DNA of 8,370 bases from an uncultured Ilumatobacter sp. Its GTDB lineage: Bacteria; Actinomycetota; Acidimicrobiia; Acidimicrobiales; Ilumatobacteraceae. The translations under genes were made by a program, and so were the position numbers. The DNA is taken from positions 1 to 8,370 of the forward strand of contig CALAHA010000016.1 in assembly GCA_937891565.1 (NCBI GenBank), in the 5' to 3' direction. This document shows positions 1 to 5,247 of the stretch, in pieces (within the stretch, counting starts at the first letter, position 1; every line of letters begins with the position of its first letter). The notes below the pieces were generated by a model. That model was not told the origin of the DNA and searched no databases. It saw only the letters and a program-made list of their open reading frames with translations.

Positions 1-672
1 GAGGTCAGGGAACCAGATGTTGACGGAGTCGTCAGCGTCGGACGGCGCCGGTGTGAACTCGACGCGCAGGCCAGCAATGGTTGCCTGCGTCGGCTCGGTA
101 AAGGTGTTGGTCGGTTCGATAAACCCCTCAGTGAACGGACGATGTTCGGCGTTGCGGAACGACGTGCCGAGGCCAACGTTGACGAGCGCATCAGGCCCGC
201 CGTCGGGCAGTGTGATGCCAAACTGATGGATGAGGCCGGACCGTGCGACGGGGCCGACTTCGGAACCGTTCCGTTCACGGTTGCCGACCACACCGGCATG
301 GCTCCAGATCGGCACACTGCTGCCGGCTCCGGGCACAGCGGCTGTTCCGCCGACGTAGTGGAAGTGGGTATAGATGACTGCCGTCACCTGGGCATTGGTC
401 TGCTCGGCGACAGCGTTCAGCGCGTACTGCATCTCCTCGACGCACTCTCCAGTGTCGATCGCGATGAGCCCCTCTGGGCCTTCGATGAACGTCTGATTCG
501 ACAGCCCATTTCCCACCATGCACCAGACGTCGTCGCGGACCTTCCAGAGCTTCCGCTCGAACCGTTCGCCGTGAGCGACACTCGCACGATGCGCAAGGCC
601 GCCGTTCGGTGCGGCCACCGTTTCAGAGCCATCTGGATGAAAGCTTGCTGGGTGCGATGTTCGAGTTGCCAT
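1..672 (-). CDS. Alkyl-sulfatase-like MBL-fold hydrolase, N-terminal part (C-terminus off the left edge)
   Basis: The frame is open from an ATG at 672-670 to the left edge (224 residues, no stop), so the gene is cut at its 3' end. Translation reads like proteins annotated as alkyl sulfatases with a dimerisation domain: an N-terminal segment around HPDGSETVAAPNGGLAHRAS (residues 13-31), the MBL strand core VRDDVWCMVGNGLSNQTF (45-62), IDTG (72-75), the metal motif region YTHFHYVGGT (101-110) and SVNIWFPDL (216-224). Characterised members (SdsA1, YjcS) cleave alkyl sulfate esters using two zinc ions. Here the usual HxHxDH is HFHYVG: the first two His (103, 105) are present, but the Asp and His of the second site are Val107 and Gly108. 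Sulfatase activity is therefore uncertain. The family assignment is firm and the substrate unknown. The start has no Shine-Dalgarno site. The gene is divergent from the SDR at 747. Confidence 0.85.
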   Translation of the reverse strand, partial: MATRTSHPASFHPDGSETVAAPNGGLAHRASVAHGERFERKLWKVRDDVWCMVGNGLSNQTFIEGPEGLIAIDTGECVEEMQYALNAVAEQTNAQVTAVIYTHFHYVGGTAAVPGAGSSVPIWSHAGVVGNRERNGSEVGPVARSGLIHQFGITLPDGGPDALVNVGLGTSFRNAEHRPFTEGFIEPTNTFTEPTQATIAGLRVEFTPAPSDADDSVNIWFPDL

Positions 673-746
673 CCCTGGATCTTGGCAGGTTGCAGCAGTG
701 CGGGTGGGGCTGGCGACGCCCACAGATCTGCAGTACGGTCCGCCCG
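673..746. promoter_or_regulatory. Divergent promoter region between sulfatase-like gene and SDR
   Basis: These 74 bases separate two divergently transcribed genes, so both promoters should lie here. For the rightward SDR, a TANNNT hexamer (TACGGT, 734-739) ends 7 bases before the ATG at 747, which would place the transcription start at or next to the start codon. For the leftward gene, the hexamer at the equivalent distance (CAAGAT on the minus strand, 679-684) is a weak match. No Shine-Dalgarno sequence precedes either start. A 13-base imperfect direct repeat (AGATCTGCAGTAC at 724-736, AAATCTGCAGAAC at 755-767, 11 of 13 identical) starts here, overlaps the rightward -10 and ends inside the SDR gene. 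No convincing -35 elements are visible. Confidence 0.4.
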
Positions 747-1724
747 ATGCCAGCAAATCTGCAGAACCCGCTCGACTCCGGTTTCGGAATGCGCTCGACG
801 CCGAGCGAGGTCATTGCCGGCATCGACCTCTCAGGCAAGCTCGCTGTGGTGACCGGTGGATACTCGGGTCTCGGCCTCGAAACGACCAAGGGGCTGGCCG
901 AAGCTGGTGCCGACGTGATCGTTCCAGCCCGACGCCCCGACCATGCCCGCGAAGTGCTTGGCGGCCTCGGCAAGACCAAGGGAACGGTGACCGTTGACGA
1001 AATGGACCTCGGCGATCTTGCAAGCGCCGCTGGTTTCGGTGAGCGGATGGCTGCAGCCGGTCGGCCCATTGACATCTTGATCAACAACGCAGCGATCATG
1101 GCGTGCCCCGAGACGAGAATCGGTAACGGCTGGGAAGCACAGTTCGCCACCAACCACCTGGGGCACTTCGTGATGACGAACAACATGTGGCCGGTGCTCG
1201 CCGACGGCGGCGCTCGGGTCGTGGTGCTCTCATCGACGGGGCACAAGCTGTCCGACATCCGCTACGACGATCTGCAATTCAGCAACGGCTACGACAAGTG
1301 GCAGGCGTACGGCCAGGCCAAAACTGCCAACGCGCTGTTTGCGGTGCACCTCGATGCGCTCGGCCAGGCCGAGGGCGTGCGCACCTTCGCCGTACACCCC
1401 GGTGGGATCATGACTGAGTTGCAGCGCCACCTTCCTCAAGAAGAGATGATCGCCATGGGTTGGATGGACGCTGAAGGCAACCTGAACGAGCTGTTCAAGA
1501 CGCCCGAGCAGGGCGCGTCGACGTCCACCTGGGCAGCGGTGTCGCCGCAGCTCGATGGCCTCGGCGGGGTCTATTGCGACAACTGCGACATCGCCCCGAT
1601 GGAAGACCCCGACAGCCCGTACGCACGGTTCGTCGGTGTGAAGCCGTATGCGGTCGACGACGCCAACGCGACGCGTCTCTGGGACCTCTCAGTCGAACTC
1701 ACCGGCATTAACGCCTTCGGCTGA
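747..1724 (+). CDS. Short-chain dehydrogenase/reductase, retinol-dehydrogenase-like
   Basis: A 325-residue classical-type SDR expected to be cytosolic and NAD(P)-dependent. Visible motifs are the nucleotide-binding TGGYSGLG (residues 36-43), DL (87-88), NNAA (113-116), a structural Asn in NHLGHF (136), Ser162/163, and the catalytic pair Tyr188 and Lys192 in YGQAK, followed by HPGG (217-220). The long stretch between the Ser and the Tyr and the extended C-terminus resemble retinol-dehydrogenase/WW-domain-oxidoreductase-like SDRs. The substrate (a lipid alcohol, ketone or sterol-like compound) cannot be told from sequence. The reading frame is open further upstream, but the ATG at 747 fits best: family-like sequence begins just after it and TACGGT sits 7 bases upstream. 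An ATG at 789 would also keep the cofactor fold. The gene converges on the toxin gene, and its stop at 1722-1724 is followed directly by a short tandem duplication. Confidence 0.92.
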   Translation: MPANLQNPLDSGFGMRSTPSEVIAGIDLSGKLAVVTGGYSGLGLETTKGLAEAGADVIVPARRPDHAREVLGGLGKTKGTVTVDEMDLGDLASAAGFGERMAAAGRPIDILINNAAIMACPETRIGNGWEAQFATNHLGHFVMTNNMWPVLADGGARVVVLSSTGHKLSDIRYDDLQFSNGYDKWQAYGQAKTANALFAVHLDALGQAEGVRTFAVHPGGIMTELQRHLPQEEMIAMGWMDAEGNLNELFKTPEQGASTSTWAAVSPQLDGLGGVYCDNCDIAPMEDPDSPYARFVGVKPYAVDDANATRLWDLSVELTGINAFG

Positions 1725-1725
1725 C

Positions 1726-1757
1726 TATCCGGTGAAGGGATTATCCGGTGAAGGGGT
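1726..1757. repeat. Two-copy 16-bp tandem duplication at a convergent gene junction
   Basis: TATCCGGTGAAGGG occurs at 1726-1739 and again at 1742-1755, a period of 16 bases. The 16-base units starting at 1725 and 1741 differ only at their first position (C or T) and their last sites. The repeat lies between the stop of the SDR (1724) and the toxin gene and includes the toxin stop codon (TAA on the minus strand, 1743-1741). The second copy encodes the toxin C-terminus PFTG, and the first copy is an untranslated copy of that end. It looks like a local duplication that left protein length unchanged. No hairpin or terminator is formed. Confidence 0.8.
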
Positions 1758-2157
1758 TGAGACATTCGACGCCAGATCGCTCGATGTCGTCGACGTTGCG
1801 CGAGACCACGACCAGGGCGTGTTCGAGAGCGGTTGCCGCAATCAGCGCGTCCGCCACCGGTAACGGATCTGGGATTCCCAGAGCACCCCAACGAACTGCG
1901 ATCGCGGAGGAAACCGGAAGGATCCGCTCCCCGTACTGCTCGACGAGCTCGAGGAACCATGGCTCCAGTTGCTCCGCCGACGCAGGATCGCGGCGGCGCA
2001 GCAGCTCGATGCCGCGGTGCAGTTCCCCGATGACGATCACCGACAGCCAGAACGACTCGGCGGGGTGCCGATCGACAAAGTCAATCACCCCCGGATCAGC
2101 GCGCGAACCCTTTCGTAGCTCCGACACGACATTGGTGTCGAGGAGGAACTCGTTCAC
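1741..2157 (-). CDS. vapC: VapC/FitB-type PIN-domain ribonuclease toxin
   Basis: A 138-residue PIN-domain protein, typical length for VapC toxins, which are Mg2+-dependent endoribonucleases (many cut tRNA or rRNA) held inactive by the partner antitoxin. The acidic active-site residues are in place: Asp7 in FLLDTNVVSEL, Glu45 in VIGELHRGIE, Asp103 in PVADALIAATA, and the C-terminal SRNVDDIE region with Asn121 and Asp123. ADALIAATAL and the LLDTNVVSELRKG opening are characteristic of the FitB/VapC branch. The start is GTG at 2157-2155, overlapping the antitoxin stop by 4 bases (GTGA), the usual arrangement for translational coupling. The active site appears intact, so the toxin is probably functional. 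The gene symbol reflects family membership. The RNA target is not predictable. Confidence 0.93.
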   Translation of the reverse strand: MNEFLLDTNVVSELRKGSRADPGVIDFVDRHPAESFWLSVIVIGELHRGIELLRRRDPASAEQLEPWFLELVEQYGERILPVSSAIAVRWGALGIPDPLPVADALIAATALEHALVVVSRNVDDIERSGVECLNPFTG

Positions 2158-2375
2158 AGCTCGATGACGCGCCCGGTGTCGGCCGAGCGTGCAAAGTCTC
2201 GGTCGTCGCCGACATCGGGCATTGCCCGCAGATGCCCAATCAACGCATCAGGCGCAAGCGCAGCCCGAAGGATCCGCCGATGCTCTTCCTCAGCAGACCT
2301 TCCACGCGCAGCCGCACGCTCCTTCAGACGGGCGACCAGGTCCGGGCTTAAGTTTCGAACAATCAACTGACTCAC
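2154..2375 (-). CDS. vapB: VapB/FitA-type ribbon-helix-helix antitoxin
   Basis: A 73-residue protein immediately upstream of the toxin gene and overlapping it by 4 bases. The N-terminus (SQLIVRNLSPDLVARLKERA) is a ribbon-helix-helix DNA-binding domain: strand about residues 2-8, helix 10-23, helix 26-40 with the GRSAEEEHRRILRAAL signature typical of FitA-like antitoxins. The tail (about 47-73, ending in FARSADTGRVIEL) should wrap the toxin. In FitA an arginine from this tail reaches the toxin active site, and Arg69 is a candidate here. The start is GTG at 2375-2373. It is preceded directly by two copies of GATAGCAAT, so autorepression by the toxin-antitoxin complex is likely. Family assignment is firm; the autoregulation is inferred. 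Confidence 0.92.
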   Translation of the reverse strand: MSQLIVRNLSPDLVARLKERAAARGRSAEEEHRRILRAALAPDALIGHLRAMPDVGDDRDFARSADTGRVIEL

Positions 2376-2393
2376 GATAGCAATGATAGCAAT
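2376..2393 (-). promoter_or_regulatory. Tandem operator-like repeat and overlapping -10 of the toxin-antitoxin operon
   Basis: GATAGCAAT occurs twice head to tail (2376-2384 and 2385-2393), abutting the GTG start of the antitoxin. On the minus strand this reads as two ATTGCTATC units. The right-hand copy contains TGATAGCA (2384-2391), which, from memory, equals the half-site of the FitA operator of Neisseria gonorrhoeae; an inverted partial match, TGCTACCT, lies at 2404-2411. A -10-like TATCAT (minus strand, 2388-2383) overlaps the repeats and ends 7 bases before the GTG, suggesting a leaderless mRNA. A protein bound here would block RNA polymerase directly. The repeat is certain; the operator role is inferred. 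Confidence 0.65.
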
Positions 2394-2477
2394 CTTGGAG
2401 GGTTGCTACCTACCGATCACCAAATTCTTCGGAGCTATTCGGTCGCTCGGGCCGCCGACTGATCCCTCAGGTGCAGT

Positions 2478-3146
2478 TCACGGTGCTGTTCTCGGAGCTG
2501 GCCCCGTTGACGAGAGCTGATAGGGCCGGGCTCGAAACCACAGGTTGCATGCCCATTTCTGGCCTGCGACGACCGGCGAGCCGCCATGTAACGACTTTGG
2601 GTGGCGCGTGAAGTCAGCCAGCGTGTGGTCGGCGAGATTGTGGAAGATCACCATGCGGCCAGGCTTGGCTTCGACTTCAAGGTCAAGCTTCGGGAAGATC
2701 GTGCCGCCACCCTCGTCGACGTCATTGAGATAGATCAGGGCGGTCACGATCCGCTGACCACCCTGCTCGGTTCGTTGGCGACCCTTCTCCGTGTCCATGT
2801 CGTATGCGTCAAAGTGCGGCTTGTACTGCTCGGTCGCGCCGTAATGCACGACTTGCAGCGACTCGGCGTGCCCGATCGGAATGCCAACGAGGTCGCTGAC
2901 CCGCTCGACAATGCGCTGCATGACGGCGGTCTCGTTGTGCTTGACCCACGCAACACGACCCGTCCGACCGTCGCTCGTCGTTGCATCGCCGACAGCACTG
3001 ACCAACGCAGTATTCAGCCGGTCGGCTGCCAGACGGATGATGTGATGGCGCTCGGCTTCGCTGACGAAGTCTTCGACCACCTGGACGAGCGGGTCGCACG
3101 CGACTTCAGCACCCAGGTCATACGAGTCACGCAGCTGCAAGCCCAT
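2478..3146 (-). CDS. 2-oxoglutarate/Fe(II)-dependent oxygenase, prolyl-4-hydroxylase-like
   Basis: A 222-residue protein with the C-terminal catalytic domain pattern of prolyl 4-hydroxylase alpha-subunit homologues. The iron ligands are His111 and Asp113 in YKPHFDAYD and His187 in SLHGGSPV. Lys197 in GQKWACNLWFR is the expected 2-oxoglutarate carboxylate binder. QRIVTALIYLNDVDEGGGTIFP (131-152) is the conserved jelly-roll core, and PGRMVIFHN (162-170) also matches. Such enzymes hydroxylate a protein or small-molecule substrate while converting 2-oxoglutarate to succinate. The target is unknown. There is no signal peptide, so it should be cytosolic. It starts 3 bases after the stop of the upstream SDR (TAG-ATC-ATG) with no Shine-Dalgarno site, so it is almost certainly co-transcribed and perhaps translated by reinitiation. 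The proline-rich C-terminus is not conserved-looking. Confidence 0.9.
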   Translation of the reverse strand: MGLQLRDSYDLGAEVACDPLVQVVEDFVSEAERHHIIRLAADRLNTALVSAVGDATTSDGRTGRVAWVKHNETAVMQRIVERVSDLVGIPIGHAESLQVVHYGATEQYKPHFDAYDMDTEKGRQRTEQGGQRIVTALIYLNDVDEGGGTIFPKLDLEVEAKPGRMVIFHNLADHTLADFTRHPKSLHGGSPVVAGQKWACNLWFRARPYQLSSTGPAPRTAP

Positions 3147-3149
3147 GAT

Positions 3150-3971
3150 CTACAGAGTAGAGATGCCGCCATCGACGGGAATGACGGTGCCAGTCGTGTA
3201 GGCACCGGCGCGGCTCGACAGGAAGATCACTGCACCGGCGATGTCTTGTGCCGTGCCGATGCGCTTGCGCGGGTTGGAGCTGGTGACGAACTCGGAGCGC
3301 TCTTCGTCTTCGAGCATGTACGCCATCATCTTTGACGGGAACGGGCCCGGTGCAATCGAGTTCAGCAGGATGTGCTCACCCACGAGATGTGCCGCCATGT
3401 GGCGCGTCATCATGTGGATGGCCGCCTTCGACGCCGAATATGAGTAGTTGTCACCGTGCGGTACACGGATGCCGTCGATAGAACCAATCATGACGACGCG
3501 TGCGGGGTCTTCAGCCGTTCCGCTGGCCTTCAGCTGGGGCAGGAGCGCCTGGGTCAGCATGAACGGTGCCTTGACGTTGATGTCCATGACCTTGTCGAAT
3601 CCGATGGCGGGGAACTCGCCCAGCGGTGCACCCCATGCGGCACCAGCGTTGTTCACGAGGATGTCGATCTGGTCTTCTTGCGCGGTGACGGCCGCGACAA
3701 AGGCGTCGATGCCCTCGGGCGTCGACATGTCACCAGGGATCGAAATGCACTCGCCGTGCTCGCTCAGTTCGGCTGCCGCGGCGTCGCACGCAGCGGCCTT
3801 GCGAGCGGTGATGTACACCTTCACACCGTTGGCCACGAGGCCCGCAGCGATCATGTAGCCGATACCGCGGGAGCCGCCCGTGACGATCGCAACCCTGCCG
3901 GACAGCCCGAAGAGGCTCGTCAGATCGAGTGCGGGGTGGTCGGCATTACGGTAGTTCGAAGCTTCGGTCAT
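3150..3971 (-). CDS. Short-chain dehydrogenase/reductase, RhlG-like (3-oxoacyl-reductase type)
   Basis: A 273-residue classical SDR. Motifs: TGGSRGIG (residues 31-38), cofactor-side Arg58 in ITARK, an acidic residue at Asp81, NNAG (107-110), Asn132, Ser164 in IGSIDG, Tyr178 and Lys182 in YSASK, and IAPGPFPSKM (206-215). The LFGLSGRVAIVTGG opening, the YITARKAAACDA segment, IGSIDGIRVP and PGPFPSKMMA resemble RhlG-type NADPH-dependent 3-ketoacyl reductases and relatives. Arg58 after the second strand suggests NADPH. The substrate is not certain. The frame is open to an ATG at 4037, but the ATG at 3971-3969 is preferred because the family match begins soon after it and the longer start adds an unrelated 22-residue lead. 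It is the first gene of a two-gene unit with the oxygenase and is divergent from the DUF2855 gene. Confidence 0.92.
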   Translation of the reverse strand: MTEASNYRNADHPALDLTSLFGLSGRVAIVTGGSRGIGYMIAAGLVANGVKVYITARKAAACDAAAAELSEHGECISIPGDMSTPEGIDAFVAAVTAQEDQIDILVNNAGAAWGAPLGEFPAIGFDKVMDINVKAPFMLTQALLPQLKASGTAEDPARVVMIGSIDGIRVPHGDNYSYSASKAAIHMMTRHMAAHLVGEHILLNSIAPGPFPSKMMAYMLEDEERSEFVTSSNPRKRIGTAQDIAGAVIFLSSRAGAYTTGTVIPVDGGISTL

Positions 3972-4080
3972 GCCCCTGGTTGTAGCCGGTTGGCGAGACT
4001 CAGGACCAACTGCACGACCGTCGACAGTCATGTCCACTTGTGACCCGAGGAGATTGCGACATTGGTGTCATGCTGGATCG
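3972..4080. promoter_or_regulatory. Divergent promoter region with two GACA-N4-TGTC palindromes
   Basis: This 109-base gap separates the leftward SDR-oxygenase pair from the rightward DUF2855 gene. It holds two copies of the 12-base palindrome GACA-N4-TGTC, at 4023-4034 and 4058-4069, with centres 35 bases apart. The right copy ends 11 bases before the DUF2855 start and touches the weak -10-like hexamer CATGCT (4069-4074), which is 6 bases before the ATG. On the minus strand, a TACAAC hexamer ends 7 bases before the SDR start. A dimeric repressor of the TetR or MarR kind could use such sites to control both directions, but no regulator gene is present in the window. Confidence 0.4.
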
Positions 4081-5211
4081 ATGGAGAACGACACCGTTTC
4101 TGTCCTTGAGATCGAACGTAAAGCCATTGCCAACTCACGGCTCATCGTCGCGCCGGCGGAGGCGCTTGGTGAGGGACAGGTCCGGGTGTCGGTCGATCGC
4201 TTTGCGTTGACGGCGAACAACATCACGTATGCCGTGTTCGGCGACATGCTCGCGTACTGGGAGTTCTTCCCGACCGAGCTGCCATTTGGCCGCGTGCCGG
4301 CAATGGCATGGGCCACGGTGACCGAATCAGCTCACTCCGACATCGCCGTCGGATCGCGCTACTACGGCTGGTTCCCAATGGCGACCGAGACCGTCATCAC
4401 GGCAACGGCGACTCGTGACGGCTTCCGCGACGACGGCCCGCACCGCCAGCCGCACGCGCCGGTCTACCGCGCCTACGTCGACACGAAGAACGACCCAATG
4501 TACGACGACGCGCCAGATGGCGAAGACCGCCACACGCTGCTGCGCGGACTCTTCCTGACGGGTTTTCTTGCTGAAGAGTTTTTTGCCGACTCCGGCGGTG
4601 GCGTCGCCTCGGGCGAAGCCCCCTACTTTGGGGCCGGGCAGGTCACCGTGCTTTCTGCGTCGTCGAAGACAGCGATTGGTTTCGCACAGCGCGCCAAGGA
4701 ACGCGGCATCGTCGAGGTCATTGGCCTCACATCGGCTGGCAACGTCGAGTTCGTGGAAAGCCTCGGTTTCTATGACACCGTGCTCTCCTACGACGAGACG
4801 GATCAGCTCGACGCAAATTTCCCGTCGGTGTCGATCGACATGGCAGGCAACCCGACCGTGCTCGGCGCCGTGCATCAGCAGTTGGGCGACCAACTCGCAT
4901 ACTCGATGACCGTCGGCCGCAGCCACCACGACGCTCCGAACCCGACTGCCGAAGATGCAGCTTCGCTCGCTGGCCCGACGCCGAAGATGTTCTTCGCCCC
5001 GACCGAAGTGGGTCGTCGCCAACAAGAGTGGGGTCGTGAGGATTACGCCCAACGATGCGCTGACGCGATGACGAAATTCGCCGAGGGCAGCCGATCGTGG
5101 CTGACCATCGACCACCGCACGGGCGTCGACGCCATGGCCCAGGCATGGGCTGACGTCCACGACGGCAACGTTGCGCCGAACGTCGGCGTCGTCGTCGTGC
5201 CAAACGGCTAA
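4081..5211 (+). CDS. DUF2855 family protein
   Basis: A 376-residue protein matching the DUF2855 family by its FALTANNITYAVFGD segment (41-55), YWEFFPTE (59-66), GRVPAMAWATV (70-80), RYYGWFPMA (93-101), the LRGLFLTGFL stretch (154-163) and LSASSKTAIGFA (191-202). The layout resembles a medium-chain dehydrogenase without the zinc sites: a GroES-like N-terminal half, then a Rossmann-like half from about residue 186. The biochemical function of the family is not established to my knowledge. The SASSKTA region is where such proteins would bind a nucleotide cofactor. The ATG at 4081 is chosen because conserved sequence starts just after it. The frame is open upstream, but the extra residues look unrelated. 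It leads a three-gene run with the rRNA methyltransferase 36 bases downstream. Confidence 0.85.
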   Translation: MENDTVSVLEIERKAIANSRLIVAPAEALGEGQVRVSVDRFALTANNITYAVFGDMLAYWEFFPTELPFGRVPAMAWATVTESAHSDIAVGSRYYGWFPMATETVITATATRDGFRDDGPHRQPHAPVYRAYVDTKNDPMYDDAPDGEDRHTLLRGLFLTGFLAEEFFADSGGGVASGEAPYFGAGQVTVLSASSKTAIGFAQRAKERGIVEVIGLTSAGNVEFVESLGFYDTVLSYDETDQLDANFPSVSIDMAGNPTVLGAVHQQLGDQLAYSMTVGRSHHDAPNPTAEDAASLAGPTPKMFFAPTEVGRRQQEWGREDYAQRCADAMTKFAEGSRSWLTIDHRTGVDAMAQAWADVHDGNVAPNVGVVVVPNG

Positions 5212-5235
5212 GCGGCACGTCGCGCGTTCCACCCG

Positions 5236-5247
5236 TACGCTTGAGGG
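5236..5247 (+). promoter_or_regulatory. -10-like hexamer before the rRNA methyltransferase
   Basis: TACGCT (5236-5241) is followed by six bases and then the GTG start at 5248. This matches the TANNNT consensus at the distance expected for a leaderless transcript. No convincing -35 is seen. TGAGGGG just before the start could instead act as a very short Shine-Dalgarno site, though its spacing to the GTG is too small. The gene may also be read from upstream. Confidence 0.4.

Noticed and set aside
142..852. A 236-codon plus-strand open frame over the sulfatase-like gene and the start of the SDR.
   Set aside because: The minus strand encodes a convincing MBL-fold protein here. The plus-strand translation is low-complexity and matches nothing, so it is a shadow frame.
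1741..2393. The toxin-antitoxin pair as the edge of a mobile island or part of a novel defence system.
   Set aside because: There is no integrase, transposase, tRNA gene, attachment-like repeat or composition change around it. It is a standard two-gene module among metabolic genes.
2459..2470. CTGA-TCCC-TCAG palindrome just downstream of the oxygenase stop, as a possible terminator.
   Set aside because: A 4-base stem without a T-run is too weak for a Rho-independent terminator, and such a match is common by chance.
2601..3335. A 244-codon plus-strand open frame opposite the oxygenase and the end of the RhlG-like SDR.
   Set aside because: The minus-strand genes carry intact catalytic motifs in this region, and the opposite translation has no domain features.
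3972..4037. A 22-residue N-terminal extension of the RhlG-like SDR from an ATG at 4037.
   Set aside because: The extra residues look unlike the family, and the downstream ATG at 3971 has a -10-like TACAAC at the spacing seen for other genes.
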